Origin: Actinomycetota bacterium
GTDB lineage: Bacteria > Actinomycetota > Thermoleophilia > Miltoncostaeales > Miltoncostaeaceae
Direction: 5' to 3'
Assembly: GCA_005800465.1 (NCBI GenBank)
Contig: SYFI01000011.1
Span: forward strand, 1 to 33,183
Length of the DNA: 33,183 bases
Shown: positions 15,173-22,043 of the stretch, piece after piece
How positions within the stretch are numbered: the first letter of the stretch is position 1
Layout of the letters: every line of letters begins with the position of its first letter
Program-made: the position numbers and the translations under genes
Notes under the pieces: model-generated
Seen by the model: only the letters and a program-made list of their open reading frames with translations
Told to the model about the DNA's origin: nothing
Database searches by the model: none

Positions 15173-16075
15173 ATGATCTTCCGCAGCCGCACTCGCACCC
15201 GAGTCACTGCAGGAGCCGTACTCGCGCTGGCCGCGATTCCGCTGACCGGCTGCGGAGGGAGCGACTCCAGCCCATCCGCCGATACCTCCGCGGCGGCCGC
15301 TACCGGATCCGGTGCCGGCACCGCTGCCGTTGACACCACGGCCACCGATGCCACATCCACCACCGGGTACGCCGACCTGCGCGACGAACTGACGAGTCTC
15401 GGGGCCGAGCTCAACACGTTCTGGAAGGCGAATCTGGGCGACGCCGGTACCCGGAAGGACGCTCTCGTGAAGGTGGTGGAGACCGTCGGCCAGACCGCCT
15501 GCGGCCAGATGGACGCCGCCGACACCGGCCCGGCGTACTGCGACGCCGACGCAACGATGGTGCTGCCCATCGCCTTCTTCCGCGACCGCCTCATCGGCGT
15601 CACCGACCAGGGTGGCAACGACGCCGCGGTGGCAGACGTGGTGGCCCACGAGTTCGGGCATCACGTGCAGGCCCTCAGCGGCATCTCCGAGGCCACCAGC
15701 CAGGCCGTCGAGGACAACCCCGACGCGGCCAACCTCATGTCCGTGGCCAATGAGATGAGTGCCGACTGCCTGATGGGTGCCTGAATGTCGACGGTGCGGG
15801 ACGAGGGACGCATTGAGGACGGGGATATCGAGGAGGTGCTCGGGGCGCTTGAGCGCATCGGCGACGACCGCCTCACCGGCGACGCCGGCCAGGTGGCCGA
15901 TGCCGCCACGTGTAACCACGGAACCTCTGCCCAGCGAAGGTACTGGTTCGCTCAGGGCTACGACACGGGCAACGTGGAGAAGTGTGGCGTCGTCTACGAC
16001 GACCTCGTCAACGGCACGCTGGAGAAGGAGTTGAAGGCCGGCACCGACGCCGTGAACAGCAGCACCACGCCCTAG
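15173..16075 (+). pseudogene. Neutral zinc metallopeptidase lipoprotein (YpfJ-like), split by in-frame TGA
   Basis: Read through one TGA (15782-15784), this is a single 300-residue PF04228-type protein. It has a lipoprotein signal peptide (LAAIPLTGC lipobox), a Ser/Thr/Ala-rich linker, a zinc site HEFGHH (His159, Glu160, His163), then NEMSADCLMGA directly before the stop. The family has a Trp right after this ADC block (TGG), so TGA looks like a point mutation. The same frame continues RIEDGDIEEVLGALERIGDDR and RRYWFAQGY, the normal C-terminal domain. An ATG abuts the TGA, so the second half could be restarted. The first half alone keeps the HExxH but lacks the conserved C-terminal fold. Confidence 0.8.
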
Positions 16076-16076
16076 A

Positions 16077-16208
16077 TCAGGAGGCCCCGCCGGGGATCCA
16101 CACGTAGGTGCAATTGCCACATCGGCGCACGTCCTGGCCGATGTCCTCCGAATCGCGCTCCCCACACGTGGGACAGCGCGGCTGATCCTCCGCCGCATCA
16201 TCACTCAT
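16077..16208 (-). CDS. 43-residue zinc-ribbon protein
   Basis: A very small ORF starting with ATG. It contains CPTCG (12-16) and CGNCTYVW (30-37), two CxxC knuckles 15 residues apart, a classic zinc ribbon, after an acidic N terminus (MSDDAAEDQ). A TAGCCT box lies 6 bases before the ATG, supporting real expression as a leaderless message. It ends two bases from the stop of the convergent metallopeptidase gene. Function unknown. Similar mini-ribbons may bind nucleic acid or act as metal stores. Confidence 0.7.
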   Translation of the reverse strand: MSDDAAEDQPRCPTCGERDSEDIGQDVRRCGNCTYVWIPGGAS

Positions 16209-16214
16209 GCGCCG

Positions 16215-16269
16215 AGGCTAGCGACACGATGCGTAATCGGGCGCGCCGAGGGCCATCCCCGGCTACGGT
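16215..16269 (+). promoter_or_regulatory. Divergent -10 boxes between zinc-ribbon and SIS genes
   Basis: Minus-strand TAGCCT (16215-16220) is 6 bases before the zinc-ribbon ATG. Plus-strand TACGGT (16264-16269) is 7 bases before the SIS gene GTG. Both fit leaderless promoters. The 68-base gap between the starts leaves room for overlapping -35 regions. Confidence 0.5.
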
Positions 16270-16276
16270 CCCTTGA

Positions 16277-17287
16277 GTGACCTCGCGTGCGGACACCGGT
16301 CTCTGGGCCGATCTGCTGCTCACCCCGGAGACCGTCACCCGCACGGTCACCCATGCCGAAGGCTTCGATGATGTCGCCGCGCTCCTTACCGCGCCGGGTG
16401 TGCAGAGGGTCGTCGTCACTGGCAATGGCGCGCAGTGGCACGTCGCCCTGGCGCTGTCGCTTGCTTGGCTCGACGTACCCCACCCCCCGGTTGACCTCAT
16501 TGCTGTGCCGGGTGGTCTGGTGGCCCGTGGTGCATTCGCCTGGCGCGAGGGCGACCGCCTGCTCGCGCTCTCAAGCTCCGGCGAGTTCAGGGACGTCATC
16601 GAGGCGATCGCATCGGGGGCGCCGCGCCCCATTGCGGCCATCACCGCTAATGCCGGGTCAACGATCGGCGCGGCTGCCGAGGCGCGGGCAATGGTGGTGG
16701 TGGACACCCTGCGGGCACGCACTCACACTCAGGGATATGCCGGATCGCTCGCGACCGGTCTGGCCATCATCGCCCGCATGTCGGAGGACGATGTGCTGGG
16801 CCGTGCCGTGCTGGGCGCCGGGCAGACCCTGGCCGCGCTGGTGGACGCCGCCGGGGCCAGCGCACGGGATGCTGGCCCACGCCCCCATGCCGGAGTGTGC
16901 GTGGGCACCGGGCCCGCCTGGCCGGCCGCGCTGCACACGGCGCTGTGCCTTCGCGAGGTGTCCATCCTGCCGGTGGATGGCTATGAAACCCGCGAAGGGG
17001 CCACGACCGGGCGCTTCGCCACCATCCCAGGCGATCTTGCCGTGACGGTCGCTGGCGTGCAGCCGGACCCACTGCTCATGGAAGCCGCGACCATTTTCAC
17101 CGAGGGCGGTGCACGGGTTGTCGCGCTCCAGGGCGCGCCGGATGCCGACCCGCGGCTCGCCCCCATCTTCGCGCTGCCCGCCGCTACTGCACTGGCGAGC
17201 GACCGGGCGCCCCTCGCCGCCCGCGATGCCGACGCGCCGGCCTGGGCGGGCGCGTACGACCGCACCTCGCGGGGGACGGGGCACTGA
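16277..17287 (+). CDS. SIS-domain protein (sugar isomerase-like)
   Basis: A 336-residue protein with two sugar-isomerase (SIS) halves, as in the isomerase part of GlmS and in AgaS/FrlB. The first half has VVVTGNGAQWHVALALSLAW and LLALSSSGEFRDVIEAI (phosphosugar-binding Ser cluster). The second has VCVGTGPAWPAALHTAL and GYETREGATTGRFATIP (Glu of the isomerase site is plausible). It starts with GTG, 7 bases after TACGGT. It ends 2 bases before the PIG-L gene, so the two are co-transcribed. It probably handles an amino-sugar phosphate, either by isomerisation/deamination or as a sensor. The exact substrate is unknown. Confidence 0.8.
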   Translation: MTSRADTGLWADLLLTPETVTRTVTHAEGFDDVAALLTAPGVQRVVVTGNGAQWHVALALSLAWLDVPHPPVDLIAVPGGLVARGAFAWREGDRLLALSSSGEFRDVIEAIASGAPRPIAAITANAGSTIGAAAEARAMVVVDTLRARTHTQGYAGSLATGLAIIARMSEDDVLGRAVLGAGQTLAALVDAAGASARDAGPRPHAGVCVGTGPAWPAALHTALCLREVSILPVDGYETREGATTGRFATIPGDLAVTVAGVQPDPLLMEAATIFTEGGARVVALQGAPDADPRLAPIFALPAATALASDRAPLAARDADAPAWAGAYDRTSRGTGH

Positions 17288-17289
17288 CA

Positions 17290-18072
17290 ATGCGAGTGCT
17301 CCATATCTCCCCGCACCCCGATGACGAACTGATGGGTGCGCCCGCAACGCTGATGGCCCTGCGAGACGCCGGTCACGAGGTGACCAATCTGGCCTTGGCT
17401 CTGGGCCGCGAGGCTGACCACGAGCGGCGACGCGCAGAGCTCACCGAGGCGTGCCGCCGTGCCGGATTCGCCCTCCGCATCGTCGATCCCCCAATCCTGA
17501 TGTCATCTGGAGACGACCTGCTGGCAGCTGAGGCGGCCGCCCGCGATCACATCGCCGCAGCACTCAGTGGCCCGGACCCGCCCGATCTGATCGTTGGCCC
17601 CGGACCGCATGATGTGCACCACGGACACGAGATGACCGGTCGCGCAATACGGGACGTGCTCGCCGCGTCGGACGATTCTGTGCCGTGGTGGATGTGGGCG
17701 ATCTGGGGAGACCTCCCCATGCCCACGGTGGTGACAGCGCTTGATGACGAACGAGTGGGCGAGATCACCGAGGCCCTGTCCGCGCATGCCGGGGAGATGG
17801 AGCGCGCGGATCACCGCGTACAGATCGAGGCCCGCACACGTGTGGCGGCCATCCTAGCGGCCGAAAAGATCTTCGGCTTCGGCGCGCCCACACTCACCAC
17901 CGGCCGCGCCGAGGTGGTCACCGAGGTGGTACGCCGCGACGGCTACTGGCTTCTGGGGGCGCCACGCGCCCTCGACGCCCTTCACCCTCTCGCCAGCCCG
18001 CGCCCCCTTCGCGTCGATGCCTGGCTGAATGCACCGAGCGCGCGCGACCTGGCCAACAGCGCCATCCAATAG
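17290..18072 (+). CDS. PIG-L family N-acetyl-sugar deacetylase
   Basis: A 260-residue LmbE/PIG-L fold zinc hydrolase. The metal and catalytic motif SPHPDDE is at residues 7-13, and the second metal region is GPGPHDVHHGHEMTGRAI. Family members remove acetyl groups from GlcNAc conjugates (mycothiol and bacillithiol pathways, GPI precursors) or other N-acylated small molecules. It directly follows the SIS gene, so the pair probably deacetylates and then isomerises or deaminates an N-acetylamino sugar. It is not obviously MshB: residues and partners differ and no other mycothiol genes are here. Confidence 0.85.
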   Translation: MRVLHISPHPDDELMGAPATLMALRDAGHEVTNLALALGREADHERRRAELTEACRRAGFALRIVDPPILMSSGDDLLAAEAAARDHIAAALSGPDPPDLIVGPGPHDVHHGHEMTGRAIRDVLAASDDSVPWWMWAIWGDLPMPTVVTALDDERVGEITEALSAHAGEMERADHRVQIEARTRVAAILAAEKIFGFGAPTLTTGRAEVVTEVVRRDGYWLLGAPRALDALHPLASPRPLRVDAWLNAPSARDLANSAIQ

Positions 18073-18116
18073 AAGCCACAACTTGGTGCATTCTGGGGCC
18101 TCCTGGAGCGTAACCC

Positions 18117-18164
18117 GGGGTCAGACCCCGGTGGGGGTCAGTCGCCGTCACAAATGTGCACGCC
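18117..18164 (+). repeat. REP-like repeat copy 1
   Basis: A 48-base unit: palindrome GGGGTC-A-GACCCC, then GGTGGGGGTCAGTCGCCGTC, then CACAAATGTGCACGCC, which can form a second small hairpin (CACA/TGTG). Two further copies follow within 220 bases, at unequal spacing. The region 18073-18406 holds nothing else recognisable. Confidence 0.85.
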
Positions 18165-18183
18165 ACGCGTGTGGGGAAAACCT

Positions 18184-18231
18184 GGGGTCAGACCCCGGTG
18201 GGGGTCAGTCGCCGTCACAAATGTGCACGCC
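18184..18231 (+). repeat. REP-like repeat copy 2
   Basis: Identical to copy 1 over all 48 bases, starting 67 bases after it. The identity between copies with unrelated spacers points to recent duplication or an element spread as a unit. Confidence 0.85.
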
Positions 18232-18281
18232 CCTTGTGAGCACGCATTTCGCCGGCGTCGGTACCTGATCGGTGCCTGCGT

Positions 18282-18329
18282 GGGGTCAGACCCCGGGTGG
18301 GGTCAGTCGCCGTCACAAATGTGCACGCC
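18282..18329 (+). repeat. REP-like repeat copy 3
   Basis: Same unit, differing only by a one-base shift of the G/T run (GGGTGGGG instead of GGTGGGGG). It starts 98 bases after copy 2. Copies 2 and 3 also share the next seven bases (CCTTGTG). Confidence 0.85.
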
Positions 18330-18406
18330 CCTTGTGGGGCTCGTGCATTGCCGCGGATCTGCCGTGCACATACCCGCTTGGAATGCGATTGACGTGGCTG
18401 CGGGGC

Positions 18407-19012
18407 CTAGAGCCCGCCGGGCAGCATCTCCCCTGCGCGCACGGCCTGCGCGATGGTGTTCTCGGGCGGGGCGAGCGGACAGGTCCACTTCGCATCGTGC
18501 GCGCATGACGGGTGGTAGGCGAAGTTGAAGTCGAGCACCAGTTGGCCATCGGGGAGTGCCCCGAGATCTGCGCCCTTCACCTGGTCGATGAGGTAACGCC
18601 CGCCCCCGTAGGTCTCATCGCCACAGGTACCGTCGCGAAATGGCAAGAAGAGGCCGCCGCCGTAGCCCTCGAGCCACAGCAGCGTGAGCCGGATCTCGGC
18701 ATCGCCCCGGAGCGCCACGACGGTGCCCAGCGACGCGAAGGACCCCTCCGGCCCTGCCAGCGTCGCGGCATCCGTCGACTTCAGCCGGCCGGTGAGGCAC
18801 CACGATGGGTCGTAGTCGAAGAAGCCCATTGCGGTGAAGCCCTCTCGGAGACCCGCCGGCACGGGCGTGTCGGCATGCCCTGCCAGCAGCGCGTCGCGTC
18901 CGGTACGCCACGCAGCCCACGCATCCGGGCCGCCACCGGCCCGCCGCACGTCGGCGTACACATCTGCCACCCGCCGTCGCCAGTCGGCCAACGAGAGTGA
19001 CCCGTCAGCCAT
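18407..19012 (-). CDS. DUF1684 domain protein
   Basis: A 201-residue protein. The ATG at 19012 is chosen because the longer ORF upstream is antisense-like and overlaps the CDF gene. The block FLPFRDGTCGDETYGGGRYL, then DQVKGADLG, LVLDFNFAYHPSCAHD and WTCPLAPPENTI is diagnostic of DUF1684. The family is widespread and of unknown biochemical role. It has no signal peptide here. It overlaps the end of the upstream CDF gene by 8 bases, so the two are co-translated, but a functional link to metal export is only suggested by this coupling. Confidence 0.85.
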   Translation of the reverse strand: MADGSLSLADWRRRVADVYADVRRAGGGPDAWAAWRTGRDALLAGHADTPVPAGLREGFTAMGFFDYDPSWCLTGRLKSTDAATLAGPEGSFASLGTVVALRGDAEIRLTLLWLEGYGGGLFLPFRDGTCGDETYGGGRYLIDQVKGADLGALPDGQLVLDFNFAYHPSCAHDAKWTCPLAPPENTIAQAVRAGEMLPGGL

Positions 19013-20018
19013 CGTGGTCCACGGCCCCATCGACGTGGTCATGCTCGTGGTCGTGCGTATGGTGACGGAGGTGCTCGTGATGATGCTCGCCGCCATGCGA
19101 CGAGGGATCCACATGCACCACCACCGTGCCGAGATGCGGGACGTCATGCCCGAGCCGGTGCTGCACGGCGCTCGCAATGCCATGCCCCTCGAGTACCGAG
19201 AGATTGTCGGCCACCGAGATGTTGAGTTCCACCCACACCCGGTGCCCCACCCATCGCGCCCGCACCTCGTGCACGTCATCCACGCCGGAGACGCCCGCCG
19301 CGGCGGTCCGAATGGCGGCCACAACATCTGGGTCGATCCCATCGAGCATGCGCGTGCCGATCTGCTTTGCCGCATCCCACACGATCTTCATGATTAGCAA
19401 GCCGATGAGAAGGCCCACGATCGGATCGGCCAGCGGGAATCCCAGCATCACACCCACCGCGCCCACCAGTACTCCGAGCGACGTGAACCCGTCCACCCGC
19501 GCGTGCTGACCATCTGCCACCAGTGCCGCTGAGCCGATATGACGACCCACCCGGATGCGGTATTCGGCAACCCATTCGTTGCCGATGAAGCCGATGATTC
19601 CCGCAACGGCGAGCGTCCACAGGTGCGTGGGCTCCTCGGGGTGGATGAACCGGCTGATGGCCTCGTAGATGGCGTAACCGCCCGAGAAGAAGATGATGAG
19701 CACGATGACGATCCCGGCCAGGTCCTCCGACCGGTGCAGGCCGTATGGGAAGCGGTCGGTCGCCGGGCGGCGCCCCAGCAGAAATGCCGCCCCCAGCGGG
19801 ATGGCGGTAAAGGCATCGCCCACGTTGTGCACGGTGTCGGCCAGCAGCGCGACAGACCCGGTGAACACCACCAGCACGGCCTGAATGGCGGCGGTGATAC
19901 CCAGAATGACCAGTGAGATAAGGAGGGCCCGCATGCCTGCGCGCGAGTCGCGCAGGTCAGGATCCACTCCCCCATGCGTATGATCCCTGTCCTGATTGTG
20001 GGAGTGGCCGATGCCCAT
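19005..20018 (-). CDS. Cation diffusion facilitator metal exporter with His-rich tail
   Basis: A CDF family protein of about 337 residues (ATG at 20018; a GTG at 20042 would add 8). The N terminus has GHSHNQDRDHTHGG. Six membrane segments span about 30-230. Metal-site residues are visible in LLADTVHNVGDAF and DGQHARVDGFTSL. One cytosolic ZT-dimer domain follows (VHEVRARWVGHRVWVELNI). The tail (HGGEHHHEHLRHHTHDHEHD) is very His-rich and suggests zinc (or Ni/Co) sensing or buffering. It is unlike the other CDF in this window, which has no His-rich ends. It is divergent from the MFS gene. Confidence 0.88.
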   Translation of the reverse strand: MGIGHSHNQDRDHTHGGVDPDLRDSRAGMRALLISLVILGITAAIQAVLVVFTGSVALLADTVHNVGDAFTAIPLGAAFLLGRRPATDRFPYGLHRSEDLAGIVIVLIIFFSGGYAIYEAISRFIHPEEPTHLWTLAVAGIIGFIGNEWVAEYRIRVGRHIGSAALVADGQHARVDGFTSLGVLVGAVGVMLGFPLADPIVGLLIGLLIMKIVWDAAKQIGTRMLDGIDPDVVAAIRTAAAGVSGVDDVHEVRARWVGHRVWVELNISVADNLSVLEGHGIASAVQHRLGHDVPHLGTVVVHVDPSSHGGEHHHEHLRHHTHDHEHDHVDGAVDHDG

Positions 20019-20048
20019 CGCCCGCAGTCTGGCAGCCCCCACGCCCGG

Positions 20049-20054
20049 TAGGTT
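20049..20054 (+). promoter_or_regulatory. -10 box for the MFS transporter
   Basis: TAGGTT ends 6 bases before the GTG at 20061, the leaderless spacing seen elsewhere in the window. It overlaps the upstream region of the divergent CDF gene. Confidence 0.5.
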
Positions 20055-20060
20055 CGGCCG

Positions 20061-21308
20061 GTGAGCCCACGTGTCCTCGCCGACCTCAGCCCCCTTCGCA
20101 GGTCGCGCGATCTGCGCCTGCTCATCGCCGGCCAGTCGATCTCGCTCATCGGCAGCCAGATCACGCTTGTGGCCGTGCCGTACCAGGTGTTCACGCTCAC
20201 GGGCTCATCGCTCGCGGTGGGTCTCGTCAGCCTGGTGGAGCTGGCCCCGCTCATCGTGCTGTCACTCATCGGCGGTGCCTATGCCGATGCCATTGATCGC
20301 CGCCGGGTGCTGTTCATCACGCAGGTGCTGCTCGCAGTGATGAGTGCGGCGCTGGCCGTCAATGCCTTTGCCGGGCCAGCGCTGTGGCCGCTGTTCGTAA
20401 TCGCCGCCTTCGCAGGAGGGCTGGCAGGGGTCGACTCCACCACCCGCCGCGCGCTCATCCCCGCGCTGGTGCCTCCTTCCGACCTGCCCGCCACAGCGGC
20501 GCTCAATGCGATTCTGCTGCGATCGGCGCAGGTCATCGGCCCCGCCCTCGGTGGAGTGATTATCGCCACCATGGGGCTCGGAAGCGCCTACCTCATCGAT
20601 CTGGCCTCATTCGCCGCGGCGCTTGTCGCGGTGGCCCTGATGCGGCCACAACCGCCCCAAGGCGGGGGCACGCCCATCAGCTGGGCGGGGTTCCGTGAAG
20701 GCATCGGCTTTCTGCGCCGCACCCCGATCCTCCAGGGGGTCATGCTGATCGACATCAATGCCATGGTGTTCGGTATGCCGCGCGCACTCTTCCCGGCCAT
20801 CGGCACCGAGGTGCTGGGGGGAGGCGCGGGCGTCGTGGGGCTTCTTTATTCCGCACCAGCCGCCGGCGCCTTCATCGGCGCGCTGTCCAGCGGGTGGGTC
20901 GGCCGAGTACGCCGGCAGGGCTGGGCCGTGGTCATTGCGGTCAGCGGGTGGGGCGCCGCCATCTGCGCAGTGGCCTTCGTCGAGTCGTTGACAGGCGTCC
21001 TGATGCTCCTCACCGTGGCCGGGTTCGCGGACATCATCTCGGAGGTCTTCCGGGCCACTATCTCGCAGGCGGTGGTACCCGACTCCCTGCGCGGGCGGCT
21101 CTCGGCGCTGTTCATCATCCAGGTCACGGGGGCCCCCAGGGTGGGCGACCTCGAATCGGGTGTGGTGGGAGCGCTGATCGGCACCCAACTGGCGGTGCTC
21201 ACGGGCGGACTCGCCTGCCTTGCAGGCCTTGCTGCCATCGTCATGTGGCGTCCGGGCATCACCAGATGGCGCGTGGATGCGCTCGGGAGACCGCCGCAAG
21301 GCGAGTAG
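20061..21308 (+). CDS. MFS exporter (EntS-like)
   Basis: A 415-residue major facilitator superfamily protein with about 12 membrane segments. The N-terminal half begins RDLRLLIAGQSISLIGSQ, with GGAYADAIDRRRVL as the loop 2-3 motif. Cytosolic segments fall near 205-225. This group (MFS_3, like enterobactin exporter EntS) exports siderophores, drugs or other small molecules. It has its own promoter-like box. The gene ends at the TAG that begins the next promoter box, so the following gene is separately transcribed or read through. The substrate is unknown. Confidence 0.88.
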   Translation: MSPRVLADLSPLRRSRDLRLLIAGQSISLIGSQITLVAVPYQVFTLTGSSLAVGLVSLVELAPLIVLSLIGGAYADAIDRRRVLFITQVLLAVMSAALAVNAFAGPALWPLFVIAAFAGGLAGVDSTTRRALIPALVPPSDLPATAALNAILLRSAQVIGPALGGVIIATMGLGSAYLIDLASFAAALVAVALMRPQPPQGGGTPISWAGFREGIGFLRRTPILQGVMLIDINAMVFGMPRALFPAIGTEVLGGGAGVVGLLYSAPAAGAFIGALSSGWVGRVRRQGWAVVIAVSGWGAAICAVAFVESLTGVLMLLTVAGFADIISEVFRATISQAVVPDSLRGRLSALFIIQVTGAPRVGDLESGVVGALIGTQLAVLTGGLACLAGLAAIVMWRPGITRWRVDALGRPPQGE

Positions 21309-21311
21309 CGT
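21306..21311 (+). promoter_or_regulatory. -10 box overlapping the MFS stop codon
   Basis: TAGCGT (its TAG is the MFS stop) lies 7 bases before the GTG at 21319, which fits a leaderless transcript of the next gene. Confidence 0.45.
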
Positions 21312-21318
21312 TGGCCCC

Positions 21319-21990
21319 GTGAGTAACACGGCCACAGGGCCACTCGACCCCGAGCGAGTGCTGCGCTGGATGCGCGATCACCCCGACCGCCTGCGCGAGC
21401 TTCTAGTCGAGGAGGGTCCCAACGACCTGGACGTCTCACCGGCAAGCGACGCGGCCATCCGCGCGCATCTGCGCCTCGCAGCCGAGGGAATGGTGCATGG
21501 GGCAGCGCCGGACCTCGCAGACTTGCTTGAGGGTATGGCCGACGACCTCGACGACTGGTTCGAGGATGAGCAGGACCTGTTCGACCACCAGATCGCGCTT
21601 GGCGAAGGGGCCATCGCGCTTGAGGAGCACCTGCTCTATAAGGGGGACGCCGAGTCAGACCCGGCCCTTCATCAGGCACTCGAGCGCAGGGTGCGCATAG
21701 CCACCTGGAACCTGCTCTTTCTGAGGTGCATCGAGTCGCGTCTGGGGCCGATCCACGACGGACTGGCCGATGCCGCACTCGAATGGACGGCCACCCGTGG
21801 GCGCGACCTGATGACGATGATCCTCACCATGGATCGATCGCAGCGAGCGGCCATCGAGCAGCGGACCGGCCGAAAGCCCACGCGCGACGAACAGGTGCAG
21901 TCGGGACAGGTGGCCGCCGTGGCCGCCTACGTACGCATGGCCATCGAGGCCACCGCGTATGCGCTGAAGGATGATCCCGCGGCCACGTGA
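21319..21990 (+). CDS. Conserved-looking helical protein, unknown function
   Basis: A 223-residue acidic, Leu/Ala-rich protein, mostly helical, with no signal peptide, membrane span or cysteine motif. The start is the GTG right after a TAGCGT box. The ORF extending upstream overlaps the MFS gene and was rejected. Segments such as DLADLLEGMADDLDDWFEDE are strongly acidic. The C-terminal part has RTGRKPTRDEQVQSGQVAAV. I do not recognise the family. It ends with a 4-base overlap (GTGA) to an upstream alternative start of the next ORF. Confidence 0.6.
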   Translation: MSNTATGPLDPERVLRWMRDHPDRLRELLVEEGPNDLDVSPASDAAIRAHLRLAAEGMVHGAAPDLADLLEGMADDLDDWFEDEQDLFDHQIALGEGAIALEEHLLYKGDAESDPALHQALERRVRIATWNLLFLRCIESRLGPIHDGLADAALEWTATRGRDLMTMILTMDRSQRAAIEQRTGRKPTRDEQVQSGQVAAVAAYVRMAIEATAYALKDDPAAT

Positions 21991-22031
21991 GCACCGGAAC
22001 CCCGGTGAGCCGGACATCCGGCAGGACAGGC

Positions 22032-22037
22032 TTTAAT
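22032..22037 (+). promoter_or_regulatory. -10 box deciding the start of the phosphodiester-glycosidase gene
   Basis: TTTAAT (one base from TATAAT) ends 6 bases before GTG 22044. This favours 22044 over the earlier GTG at 21987 as the main start, placing the signal peptide at the very N terminus. Confidence 0.45.
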
Positions 22038-22043
22038 ACCCTC

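Noticed and set aside
15782..15784. TGA as selenocysteine or as a recoded Trp codon
   Set aside because: No selenocysteine insertion-like stem was noted, and many genes here use TGA as a normal stop (ATGA overlaps), so genome-wide recoding is excluded. Trp to TGA mutation or error is simpler.
18117..18329. CRISPR array
   Set aside because: Repeats are 48 bases with palindromes, spacers are irregular (19 and 50 bases), only three units exist and no cas gene is near.
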